From contig NZ_CP089985.1 in NCBI RefSeq assembly GCF_021390155.1, positions 2,057,001-2,121,000 of the forward strand: DNA of 64,000 bases, written 5' to 3'. The translations under genes and the position numbers were made by a program. Under the pieces are notes generated by a model. The model was not told the DNA's origin and ran no database searches. It saw only the letters and a program-made list of their open reading frames with translations. Shown here piece by piece: positions 50,213 through 58,471 of the stretch (position 1 is the first letter of the stretch; every line of letters starts with the position of its first letter). This DNA comes from Pseudomonas sp. HN11. Lineage in GTDB: Bacteria; Pseudomonadota; Gammaproteobacteria; Pseudomonadales; Pseudomonadaceae.

Positions 50213-51421
50213 ATGCTACTCATCGCATTCCTGGGCGGCATCCTGACCGTCCTCAGCCCGTGTATCCTGCCGGTGGTACCGTTTCTGTTCGCCGGCGTCG
50301 ACCGCACCCGCCGTTCGATCCTGCTGACCCTCGGCGGCATGGTCCTGACCTTCGCGCTGATCTCCAGCCTAGCCGTGGTCAGCACGGAGTGGGTGATACA
50401 GGCCAATAACACTGGCCGCCATGTGGCGCTGATCGTGATGGCGCTGTTTGCGCTGTCGCTGATCTCGGCGCGGGTCGGTGGCTGGCTGGCGCGCCCCTTC
50501 GTGTTGTTGGGCAACCGTATCGACCCTGACGGCCGCACGCTGTCCGGCCCGTTGAAGTCGGTCATGATCGGAGTCGCGACAGGCCTGCTGTGGGCGCCGT
50601 GCGCCGGACCGATCCTGGGGGTGATCCTGACGAGCGCGATGTTGCAAGGCGCGAATGCGCAGACCAGCCTGTTGCTGTTGGCCTATGGCCTGGGCAGCGC
50701 CCTGTCCCTGGGCACGCTGATCTTTGCCGGACGCGGTTTGGTCAATCGACTCAAGACCTCGATTCCGGTGACTGGTTGGCTGCGCCGTGGGGCAGGGGTG
50801 GCGGTATTGGCGGCAGCGGTAGTGATCTCCACCGGTGCCGACAAGACCTTACTCGCCGGCACTTCGTCCGAAGGGGTCAGCAGCCTGGAAAAAGGCGTAC
50901 TGGAAAACGTACCCAAAGTGGTGGATTACGTGGTGAGCAAGGTCAAGGCCGACGCGGCGCAGGACAATGCCGAGGGCGCCATGCCCTCGCTGGCCGGCGC
51001 GGTCGAGTGGCTGAACTCACCGGAACTCACCCGCGAATCCTTGAAAGGCAAAGTGGTGCTGGTGGACTTCTGGACCTACGACTGCATTAACTGCCAGCAC
51101 ACGCTGCCGTATGTGAAGCAATGGGCGAAGACGTACGAGAAGGACGGCCTGGTGGTGATCGGCGTGCATACCCCGGAGTACGGTTATGAGCGCATCATCG
51201 GCAACGTCAAGGACCAGGTACGCAAGCTGGGCATCACCTACCCGGTGGCCATCGACAACAACTACGCGATCTGGCGCAACTTCGACAACCAGTACTGGCC
51301 CGCCCATTACCTGATCGACGCCAAGGGACAAGTGCGTTACACCCACTTCGGCGAAGGTCGTTATGAGGCTCAGGAGCAGATGATCCAGACGCTGTTGAGC
51401 GAAGCCAAGGCCGCTCAGTGA
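50213..51421 (+). CDS. DipZ-like membrane thiol-disulfide protein (CcdA + thioredoxin domains)
   Basis: A 402-residue fusion. The N-terminal six-helix CcdA/DsbD-type domain carries VLSPCILPVVPFLF and LLWAPCAGPILGVILTSA, whose cysteines move electrons across the membrane. The C-terminal TlpA/thioredoxin-like domain (from about residue 265) has the active site DFWTYDCINCQHTLPYVKQW. It would deliver reducing power to the periplasm. AAGG lies nine bases before the ATG. It forms an operon with the two small exported proteins and converges with a FixJ-type regulator. Confidence 0.9.
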   Translation: MLLIAFLGGILTVLSPCILPVVPFLFAGVDRTRRSILLTLGGMVLTFALISSLAVVSTEWVIQANNTGRHVALIVMALFALSLISARVGGWLARPFVLLGNRIDPDGRTLSGPLKSVMIGVATGLLWAPCAGPILGVILTSAMLQGANAQTSLLLLAYGLGSALSLGTLIFAGRGLVNRLKTSIPVTGWLRRGAGVAVLAAAVVISTGADKTLLAGTSSEGVSSLEKGVLENVPKVVDYVVSKVKADAAQDNAEGAMPSLAGAVEWLNSPELTRESLKGKVVLVDFWTYDCINCQHTLPYVKQWAKTYEKDGLVVIGVHTPEYGYERIIGNVKDQVRKLGITYPVAIDNNYAIWRNFDNQYWPAHYLIDAKGQVRYTHFGEGRYEAQEQMIQTLLSEAKAAQ

Positions 51422-51422
51422 C

Positions 51423-52091
51423 TCAATGCAGCGGCTTTGCCAGCAAAGCCGCCATCTTGACCAGGTCCGCCAACGAGCGGGCCTTCATTTTGCGCATCGC
51501 TTTGCCCCGATGGGCCTTGACCGTGATCTCACTGATCGCCAGGTCGGCAGCGATGACTTTGTTCATATGCCCCGCGACGACCCTTGTCATCACTTCCTGC
51601 TCCCGTGGCGTCAGGGTGGCGTAGGCCGCCCGCAGGACGCGCAATTGATCCTGCTGATCGAGCAGGATGCGGCTCTTTTCGAGGGCACCGGCAATCGCGG
51701 TCAACAGCACGTCATCATTGAACGGCTTGGTCAGGAACTCCATCGCGCCGGCCTTCATGGCGCGCACGGTAAGCGGGATGTCGCCGTAGCCGGTGATGAA
51801 GATGATCGGCGTGTCCGGGCGTTCGTTGGCGATGGCGGCTTGCAGATCCAGGCCGTTGAGGTCGGGCAGGTTGATGTCCAGCACCAGGCAGGTGGGTACG
51901 TCTGTACGCGGTTGGCTCAGAAACGCCTGGGCCGATTCGAACAGCCGGGGTTGCCACTGGGCAAACCGGATCAACAGCTCCAGGGATTCACGCACGGAAA
52001 CATCGTCATCGACAACGAATACGATCGGCTGGGTGTCGGTCATCGGCGCGGCTCTGCGTGCATGGGCGATGGGGGGAGTCGAATGCATCAT
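51423..52091 (-). CDS. FixJ/NarL-type response regulator
   Basis: A 222-residue regulator. The receiver domain has acidic residues in VFVVDDDVSVRESLELL, the phosphorylated Asp in CLVLDINLPDLNGLD and the Lys in FLTKPFNDDVL; the LuxR-type HTH is in LTPREQEVMTRVVAGHMNKV and AISEITVKAHRGKAM. AAGGAG six bases before 52091 supports that start, although the fold begins at the Met 16 codons later. It is the last gene of a kinase-receiver-regulator operon, in FixLJ style. Confidence 0.93.
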   Translation of the reverse strand: MMHSTPPIAHARRAAPMTDTQPIVFVVDDDVSVRESLELLIRFAQWQPRLFESAQAFLSQPRTDVPTCLVLDINLPDLNGLDLQAAIANERPDTPIIFITGYGDIPLTVRAMKAGAMEFLTKPFNDDVLLTAIAGALEKSRILLDQQDQLRVLRAAYATLTPREQEVMTRVVAGHMNKVIAADLAISEITVKAHRGKAMRKMKARSLADLVKMAALLAKPLH

Positions 52092-52127
52092 GATAGCTCC
52101 TTCAAGATAGCTCCCTGATGGAGCGGT

Positions 52128-52499
52128 TCAGTCGACCGGGAAGGCCGCACTCAGCGCTTTGAGCAGTTGCGCTTCGCTGAACGGCTTCATCAGGCAGTCC
52201 ACCACGCCGGTGCGCATCAATTTCTGCCGGTCGCCGGCATCGCCATGGGCGGTGATGAAGATCACCGGTATGGCATGGCCACCCAGTTTTAGGGTGGTGT
52301 GCAGTTCCGGGCCGGACATGCCTGGCATCGCCACATCAAGGATCAGGCAGCGCGTACTCGCCACATTAGGTGATGATAGAAACACTTGGGCCGACGGAAA
52401 CGCTTCGACGGCGAAACCGAATTCCCGGAGCAGGTCCGGCAGGGATTCTCGCACCGATTCGTCATCATCGACGACCGCGATGAGTAGTGGCTTTTTCAT
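52128..52499 (-). CDS. Single-domain response regulator
   Basis: A 123-residue receiver without an output domain: AVVDDDESVRESLPDLL, phosphorylated Asp in CLILDVAMPGMSGPE, Thr in VIFITAHGD and Lys in LMKPFSEAQLL. It starts one base inside the stop of the kinase gene. It probably relays or buffers phosphate between the kinase and the FixJ-type regulator, as FixJ/FixK-associated single receivers do. Confidence 0.92.
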   Translation of the reverse strand: MKKPLLIAVVDDDESVRESLPDLLREFGFAVEAFPSAQVFLSSPNVASTRCLILDVAMPGMSGPELHTTLKLGGHAIPVIFITAHGDAGDRQKLMRTGVVDCLMKPFSEAQLLKALSAAFPVD

Positions 52500-54061
52500 C
52501 AGTGACCCTCCTTGGTCGAATCGGCGTCCTGGTCGGTCACCCGTGGCAGGGTAAACCGGAACGTGGCGCCAGGTCCGCTATGGGCGCAGGCCCACAGTAC
52601 CCCGTCATGCCGCTCGATAATGGAGCGGCTGATGGACAACCCTATGCCCATGCCGCTGGTTTTAGTGGTGTAGAACGCCTGAAACAGGCGCTCGGCGTCC
52701 AGCGGATCGAAACCGTTGCCGTTGTCCTTCACGGCAAGGTAGACGCGTTGGTGTTCGTCCAGGCCAGTGGTGACGTGCAGGTGCCGCGTGCGACCCGTCA
52801 TGGTGTTCATCGCCTCGGTGGCATTGAGGATCAAGTTGAGGATCACTTGTTGCAACTGCACGCGGTCGGCCTTGACGGCGGGCAGGGCGTCGGCAAATTC
52901 CAGGTGCAGTTTCGCGTCATTGCGCTGCAGTTCATCCAACAGCATGGCGATGACCTCTCGCGCCGCTTCATTCAAGTCGACCGGTTCGAGGGTGAGGCAC
53001 TTCTTCGAAAACAGCGCACGCAGGCGGTTGATCACCTCGGCGGCGCGATTGCCATCGCGGATGGTACGCCGGGCGGTCTCCAGGGCACCGGCGACATTTG
53101 GCGGGTCGGCGCCCAGCATGCGCAGGCAGGTGCTGGCATTGGTGATGATGCCGGCCAGCGGCTGATTGACTTCGTGGGCAATCGAGGCGGTGACGGTGCT
53201 CAGGCTCGCCACGCGTGCCAAGTGCGCCAGCTCCGAACGGACCTTGCTCAGGGTTTCTTCCGATAACTGGCGTTCGATAGCGATGCTGGCCGCCAGCATT
53301 TCAGCGCGTTTGCGGTCTTCGATATCCGTGTTTTCTCCGTACCAGCGCACGACCGTGCCCCATTGGTCCCGTTGCGGCACCGCGCGCACCAGGAACCAGC
53401 GATAGTCGCCGTCGAAACGACGCAAACGTGCCTCGTACTCTCCGGCTTCGCCCGACTGCAACAGGGCGCCCCAGTACTCGGCCAGTTGCCCGGCGTCGTC
53501 GGGGTGGACCGAACGCGCCCAGCCGTTGCCGCGCGCTTCGTCCAGGCTCATGCCGGTGTAGTCGCACCAACGCTGGTTGACGAAACCGACACTGCCATCC
53601 GGTTCCGCGCTCCAGACAAATCCGGGGATGGCATTGATGATGTTGCTGAGGCGGTCCTGCGAGGCGCTGACTTCGGCCAGTGCGTGGGCGATCAAGGCTT
53701 TGTCGCGCTTCTGCTCATCAATATCAACGCTGATCACCCACCAGCGGATGATCCGGCCCTGGCTGTCACGCATCGGCTTGCCGTCACTGACGAACCAGCG
53801 GTATGCGCCGTCCGCCTGCTGCAGGCGCAGTTCCTTGCGATAGGGCGCGCCACTGCGCACCGCTTCGCGCCATGCGTTGGCTGTGCTTTGCAGGTCATCC
53901 GGGTGCACGGCCGACTGCCAGCCACACCCGACGGCCGCGCTGGCACTGCGTCCGGTGTAGGTGCACCAGCCTTGGTTGACGTAGTCGACGCTGCCATCCA
54001 CCAAAGCGGTGAAGGCCACCCCGGGCAGTGCATCGACGACGCGATCGAATTCATTCGACAT
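52499..54061 (-). CDS. PAS-domain sensor histidine kinase (FixL-like)
   Basis: A 520-residue kinase with no membrane span. Two PAS/PAC units lie at residues about 5-120 (VNQGWCTYTGRSASAAVGCG, DGAYRWFVSDGKPMRD) and 135-255 (VNQRWCDYTGMSLDEARGNG, DGDYRWFLVRAVPQRDQW). The phosphoacceptor His is in TASIAHEVNQPLAGIITNA, with N box LNLILNATEAMN and G boxes KDNGNGFD and GMGIGLSISRSI. The cytoplasmic PAS pair may sense redox state or a small ligand. First gene of the three-gene signalling operon. Confidence 0.93.
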   Translation of the reverse strand: MSNEFDRVVDALPGVAFTALVDGSVDYVNQGWCTYTGRSASAAVGCGWQSAVHPDDLQSTANAWREAVRSGAPYRKELRLQQADGAYRWFVSDGKPMRDSQGRIIRWWVISVDIDEQKRDKALIAHALAEVSASQDRLSNIINAIPGFVWSAEPDGSVGFVNQRWCDYTGMSLDEARGNGWARSVHPDDAGQLAEYWGALLQSGEAGEYEARLRRFDGDYRWFLVRAVPQRDQWGTVVRWYGENTDIEDRKRAEMLAASIAIERQLSEETLSKVRSELAHLARVASLSTVTASIAHEVNQPLAGIITNASTCLRMLGADPPNVAGALETARRTIRDGNRAAEVINRLRALFSKKCLTLEPVDLNEAAREVIAMLLDELQRNDAKLHLEFADALPAVKADRVQLQQVILNLILNATEAMNTMTGRTRHLHVTTGLDEHQRVYLAVKDNGNGFDPLDAERLFQAFYTTKTSGMGIGLSISRSIIERHDGVLWACAHSGPGATFRFTLPRVTDQDADSTKEGH

Positions 54062-54258
54062 ACCGGTTCTCTAGTGACAGGCGCCGTGCGCAGAGAATGC
54101 CCTGTGGGCGGCTGTTCGCCCATCATACTTAGGTGTCGCCTGTCCGCGCAGGCGGGCAGGCGAACGATACCATCGTGTTATCGATGGCGGGCACGGGTTC
54201 TGTTCTGATTGAGCCACGCACCCCGAGTGCGCATTCCTCAATTTCCCGGAGCTCTGCC

Positions 54259-54675
54259 ATGACCGCCAAAAAAGTACTCTACACCGCCAAAGTCCATACC
54301 ACCGGTGCGCGCGACGGGGGCACTTCGCGCAGTGACGACGGGCGCCTGGACATCCTTCACTCCCTGCCGGGTTCCAAAGGCAGCGGCACCAACCCCGAGC
54401 AACTGTTCGCTGCCGGCTGGTCGGCTTGTTTTGACGGCGCGCTGGGGTTGGCGGCGCGCGCATTGAAGGTCGACCTGCCGGCTGATGTAGCCATCGATGC
54501 TGAAGTCGACTTGTGCCTTGAGGGCGATGCGTACTTCCTGCGTGCGCGCCTGAACATCAGCCTGCCGGGGCTGGAGCGCCATGTGGCGTTGGCGCTGATC
54601 GAAACTGCTCACCAGACGTGCCCGTACTCCAAAGCGGTGCGTGGCAACATCGACGTGGTGCTGAACCTGGCTTGA
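54259..54675 (+). CDS. ohr: Organic hydroperoxide resistance protein
   Basis: A 138-residue Ohr/OsmC peroxidase that reduces organic hydroperoxides with two reactive cysteines: Cys57 in AAGWSACFDGAL and Cys121 in AHQTCPYSKAVRGN. The opening TAKVHTTGARDGG and the Glu/Arg elements fit Ohr more than OsmC. GGAG eight bases before the ATG decides the start. No adjacent OhrR repressor gene is present. Confidence 0.93.
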   Translation: MTAKKVLYTAKVHTTGARDGGTSRSDDGRLDILHSLPGSKGSGTNPEQLFAAGWSACFDGALGLAARALKVDLPADVAIDAEVDLCLEGDAYFLRARLNISLPGLERHVALALIETAHQTCPYSKAVRGNIDVVLNLA

Positions 54676-54814
54676 ATGTAAGCCACTGTATCCAGCACGA
54701 CTGACGTTACACAGCCATTCAAACCTGCCGCTTTGCCGACATGCCGTAGATACACGCGCCGCGCAGCATTGCGGCAGGTTCGGCGTCACCCGACGCTGAC
54801 GGATCTTGAAGGCT

Positions 54815-55798
54815 ATGAACACGATGAAAGCTGTGATGATCAACGCATTTGGCGGCCCCGAGGTCTTGGCCGTGCAAGAGGTTTCACTGGCCCGACCGGG
54901 GCCCGGGCAGGCACTGGTCCAGGTCATGGCCGCCGGCGTGAATTTCATGGATACCGGCGCGCGCCGAGGCCTAGGCGCCGCCGCGAGCCCGTTGCCGCTG
55001 ACGCTGGGCGCAGAGGGCGCGGGAGTGGTTTTGGCCATCGGTCCCGATGTGACCGACGTGGTGCCTGGTGACCGGGTGGCCTGGTATTACGTGCCAGGCA
55101 GTTACGCGCAACAGGTGATCGCCCCGGTCAGCCAGTTGGTGCCGTTGCCCGATGACATCGGCTTCGAAACCGCCGCCGGCCTGATGATGCAAGGCCTCAC
55201 CGCGAGCAATCTGGTGTTTGACGTGCACGCCCTCCAGAAGGGCGACGTGGCGTTCATCCATGCTGCGGCGGGCGGTGTTGGGCTGATGCTGACGCAGATG
55301 GTCAAGCTGCTCGGCGGTCAGGCGATTGGTCGGGTTTCCCATGCCGACAAAGTCGACAGCGTATTGGCGGCCGGCGCCGATTATGTGGTGATCGGGCGCG
55401 CCGGGCATATCGCCGGCCAGGTCGAACGCCTGGTGGGCGAACACGCGGTGAATGTGGTGTATGACGGCACCGGCAGTGAAGGTTTCAGCGAATCACTCAA
55501 TCTGCTGGATTACTTCGGCACCTTGGCCTTGTTCGGTCCGTTCATGGACCCGATCGCGCCGATCGATATCTTTTCCATCCCGCGCAGCATCAAGCTGACC
55601 TATCCGGTCGTAATGCACCATGTGCGCAGCCGCGAAACCTTGCTGGCGCGTACACAGCAGTTGTTCACCTGGGTGCGCACCGGAAGGCTCAACGTGAACA
55701 TCGGCCAGCGTTATTCGCTGGCGCAGGCGCACCAGGCTCATCGGGATATCGAGTCACGCAGGAGCACGGGCAAGCTGATTATCCTGCCTCAAGAGTAG
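54815..55798 (+). CDS. NADPH:quinone oxidoreductase (zinc-independent MDR family)
   Basis: A 327-residue medium-chain reductase without the zinc ligands of alcohol dehydrogenases. FGGPEVLAVQEVSLARPGPG, AAGVNFMDTGARRG, LGAEGAGVVLAIG, GDRVAW and the cofactor loop HAAAGGVGLMLTQM are typical of quinone oxidoreductases. Start is uncertain among 54806 (TTG), 54815 and 54824. Its 3' end overlaps the convergent MFS gene by 20 bases. Confidence 0.9.
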   Translation: MNTMKAVMINAFGGPEVLAVQEVSLARPGPGQALVQVMAAGVNFMDTGARRGLGAAASPLPLTLGAEGAGVVLAIGPDVTDVVPGDRVAWYYVPGSYAQQVIAPVSQLVPLPDDIGFETAAGLMMQGLTASNLVFDVHALQKGDVAFIHAAAGGVGLMLTQMVKLLGGQAIGRVSHADKVDSVLAAGADYVVIGRAGHIAGQVERLVGEHAVNVVYDGTGSEGFSESLNLLDYFGTLALFGPFMDPIAPIDIFSIPRSIKLTYPVVMHHVRSRETLLARTQQLFTWVRTGRLNVNIGQRYSLAQAHQAHRDIESRRSTGKLIILPQE

Positions 55799-56999
55799 GC
55801 CGGCGGCTACGCCAGATCAGCAGGGCAGCCAGCAGTTGGCTGCCCGCGTAGACGGTGAACAGATCCTGGGGGCGCCACTGGGCGTCGAGCAGTACACCGG
55901 CGAACGTGGGCGACACAATTGCACCCAGCCTTCCCGTGGCCAGCACCAGGCCCACACCGCGAGTACGCTCGGGAGTGTCGAATGCCTGGGGCGCCAGCAC
56001 AAACAGCGCGGCAATGGCGGCGTAGAGCAATAGCCCGGCCGTGAACCCCGTGGCAATGGCCAGCATCGGTACGCGCGTGGCCGTTACCATCAGTAGCATC
56101 AGCACGGCATTGAACAGCAGGCACATGCACAACAAGCGGTGGCAGCCCCAGCGATTTGCACCCAAGCCCAACAGTAAGGCGCCAAACATGCCACCGACCG
56201 TGAGCAACATGCCGCCGGTGATGCCATGGCGTGCGGAAAAACCGCTGTGAGTCAGCAGCATGGGGGTCCAGCTCATCACAAAATAAAACCCGAACATCAG
56301 CAAGAAACATACGCCGGCCAAAGCGCAGGTCGATGGCCAGCGGCCGTGGCTGAACAGGCCGCAATAGCCTTGACCCGGCTGCTCGGCCGCCAACTGCGAC
56401 GCAGACTCGCGCAACCACAGCGCACCGACGGCACCCACCAACAGCGTCAGGCTGCCCCCCGTCAGGAACACGTAGCGCCAGCCGAGGCTGTCGTTGAGTT
56501 GATGGGCCAGTACGCCGCCCAAGGTGGCGCCCAGCGCAAAGGCCACCGATTGCAAGGCAATCGCCAGGCTGCGACGTGTGGGCGGTGCGTGGTCGTGGGT
56601 CAGTACATTGGCGCCGACCAGCACTGCGCCCACGCCGATACCCGTGAGCAAGCGCAGGCACAGCAACGTGCAATACCCCTGGCTCCAGAAACACAGCACC
56701 ATGGTCACGCCGCTGAGCATAAGGCTCGCCAGCAACACACGGCGGCGTCCATGCCGGTTGGCCAGCGGCGCAGCCCCCAGCGAGCCGCAGGTCATGCCCA
56801 CCAGGCTGGCGCTGAGCAGCAGCCCGATTTGCGCCGCGCTCAATGACCACTGTGCCGCCACGCGACTGGCCGTGAACGCCATGGCCATTGCATCCAGGCC
56901 ATCGATCACATTGAACAGCAAGCACAGCCCCACAACGGTCCACGCCGCGCGCCGTGTCGAAATGCTCGGTGTTGTCGCATTGATTGCTTGCCCACTCAT
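55779..56999 (-). CDS. MFS transporter (aromatic acid:H+ symporter-like)
   Basis: A 406-residue major facilitator permease. FNVIDGLDAMAMAFTA with an acidic residue in the first span, ANRHGRRRVLLASLMLSGVT in loop 2-3 and RLLTGIGVGAVLVGANVL are hallmarks of the AAHS branch, which imports aromatic and other organic acids. It is divergent from the exported epoxide hydrolase gene and may take up that enzyme's product (inference). Confidence 0.87.
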   Translation of the reverse strand: MSGQAINATTPSISTRRAAWTVVGLCLLFNVIDGLDAMAMAFTASRVAAQWSLSAAQIGLLLSASLVGMTCGSLGAAPLANRHGRRRVLLASLMLSGVTMVLCFWSQGYCTLLCLRLLTGIGVGAVLVGANVLTHDHAPPTRRSLAIALQSVAFALGATLGGVLAHQLNDSLGWRYVFLTGGSLTLLVGAVGALWLRESASQLAAEQPGQGYCGLFSHGRWPSTCALAGVCFLLMFGFYFVMSWTPMLLTHSGFSARHGITGGMLLTVGGMFGALLLGLGANRWGCHRLLCMCLLFNAVLMLLMVTATRVPMLAIATGFTAGLLLYAAIAALFVLAPQAFDTPERTRGVGLVLATGRLGAIVSPTFAGVLLDAQWRPQDLFTVYAGSQLLAALLIWRSRRPTLEAG

Positions 57000-57171
57000 T
57001 GGCTTCGGGTCTCTTGTTTATCGGGGATGGATGGCAGCAGCGGGCGGCCCTGCTGGCAAGTCATACAAAGGTATCGACCGACACCTACGTGCAATCGTGC
57101 GCTGCAAACGCCGATGGTCTGATCAGTCTTGCACCGGCCACCAGGCACGGTGCCACGACAGGAGATTCATC

Positions 57172-58464
57172 ATGTTTGCAGCTTCGTCCCTTTACCTGCG
57201 GTTTCGCTGCCGGGCCTCGTTGCTCGGCCTGGCGCTGCTCGCCGGTAGCCAGGCCGCGTGGGCGGCCTCCGACGCCATCCGCCCGTACCGTATTCATGTT
57301 GAAGAAGCACAACTGACCGACCTGCATAAACGCATCGCCGCCACCCGCTGGCCCGACAAGGAAACCGTCAACGACAGCTCCCAGGGTGTGCAATTGGCGC
57401 AGGTCCAGGCGTTGGTCAAGTACTGGGGCAGTGGCTACGACTGGCGCAAGGCGGAGGCCAGGCTCAATGCACTGCCTGAGTTCATCACCACCATCGACGG
57501 TGTCGACATCCAGTTCATTCATGTGCGCTCGCGCAACCCCAACGCGCTGCCGTTGATTCTTACTCACGGATGGCCGGGCTCTCAATTTGAGTTTCTCAAG
57601 ACCATCGGCCCGTTGACCGACCCGGTCGCCTACGGTGGCCGCATCGAAGACTCATTCGACGTAGTGATCCCTTCGATCCCCGGCCATGGTTTTTCCGGCA
57701 AGCCCACCGAACTGGGCTGGGGCCCGGACCGGGTCGCCAAGGCCTGGGACGTGCTGATGAAACGACTGGGCTACAGCCATTACGTGTCACAGGGCGGCGA
57801 CCATGGTTCGGTGATCTCTGACGCATTGGGCCGCCTGTCGCCCCCTGGTTTGCTCGGCATCCACCTGAACATGCCGGCCACCGTGCCACCTGAACTGGTC
57901 AAACCGATCAATAGCGGTGAGCCGGCGCCCGCCACCCTGACCGAACCTGAGCGCACGGCCTACAACGCGCTGAGCACCTTCTTCGGGCGCAACGCGGCCT
58001 ATGGCGCAATGATGGTCACTCGTCCACAAACCATCGGTTATCTGCTGGCCGACTCTCCGGCCGGTACGGCGGCCTGGATGTACGAGAAATTCGCCGCCTG
58101 GACCGACAGTGATGGCAAGCCCGAGCGTGTGCTCAGTCGCGATGAAATGCTCGATGACATCAGCCTGTATTGGTTGACCAACAGCGGCGCGGCGTCCTCG
58201 CGTTTCTACTGGGAAAACAACAACAATAACTTCAGCGCCGCGGCTCAGAAGACCGACACTATCAAGGTTCCGGTCGGCATTACCGTGTTCCCCCACGAGA
58301 TCTATCAGGCCCCGAAAACCTGGGCTCAGCGCGCTTATCCCTCGTTGTCCTACTACAGCCAGGTCAGCAAAGGCGGGCATTTCGCTGCCTGGGAACAGCC
58401 GCAACTGTTCAGCGAGGAACTGCGCGAAGCCTTCCGGCCGTTGCGTTCGGCGGCCAAGCGCTGA
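57172..58464 (+). CDS. Exported epoxide hydrolase
   Basis: A 430-residue enzyme with a signal peptide (SLLGLALLAGSQAAWAAS). An N-terminal EHN domain (IRPYRIHVEEAQLTDLHKRI) precedes an alpha/beta hydrolase fold with HGWPGSQFEF (residues 132 on, oxyanion), the nucleophile Asp210 in SQGGDHGSVIS, and the His in SKGGHFAAWEQP. It follows microsomal-type epoxide hydrolases, which open epoxides to diols, but is periplasmic. GGAG eight bases before the ATG supports the start. It lies beside an MFS gene and a large STAND regulator. Confidence 0.9.
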   Translation: MFAASSLYLRFRCRASLLGLALLAGSQAAWAASDAIRPYRIHVEEAQLTDLHKRIAATRWPDKETVNDSSQGVQLAQVQALVKYWGSGYDWRKAEARLNALPEFITTIDGVDIQFIHVRSRNPNALPLILTHGWPGSQFEFLKTIGPLTDPVAYGGRIEDSFDVVIPSIPGHGFSGKPTELGWGPDRVAKAWDVLMKRLGYSHYVSQGGDHGSVISDALGRLSPPGLLGIHLNMPATVPPELVKPINSGEPAPATLTEPERTAYNALSTFFGRNAAYGAMMVTRPQTIGYLLADSPAGTAAWMYEKFAAWTDSDGKPERVLSRDEMLDDISLYWLTNSGAASSRFYWENNNNNFSAAAQKTDTIKVPVGITVFPHEIYQAPKTWAQRAYPSLSYYSQVSKGGHFAAWEQPQLFSEELREAFRPLRSAAKR

Positions 58465-58471
58465 GGCTTTT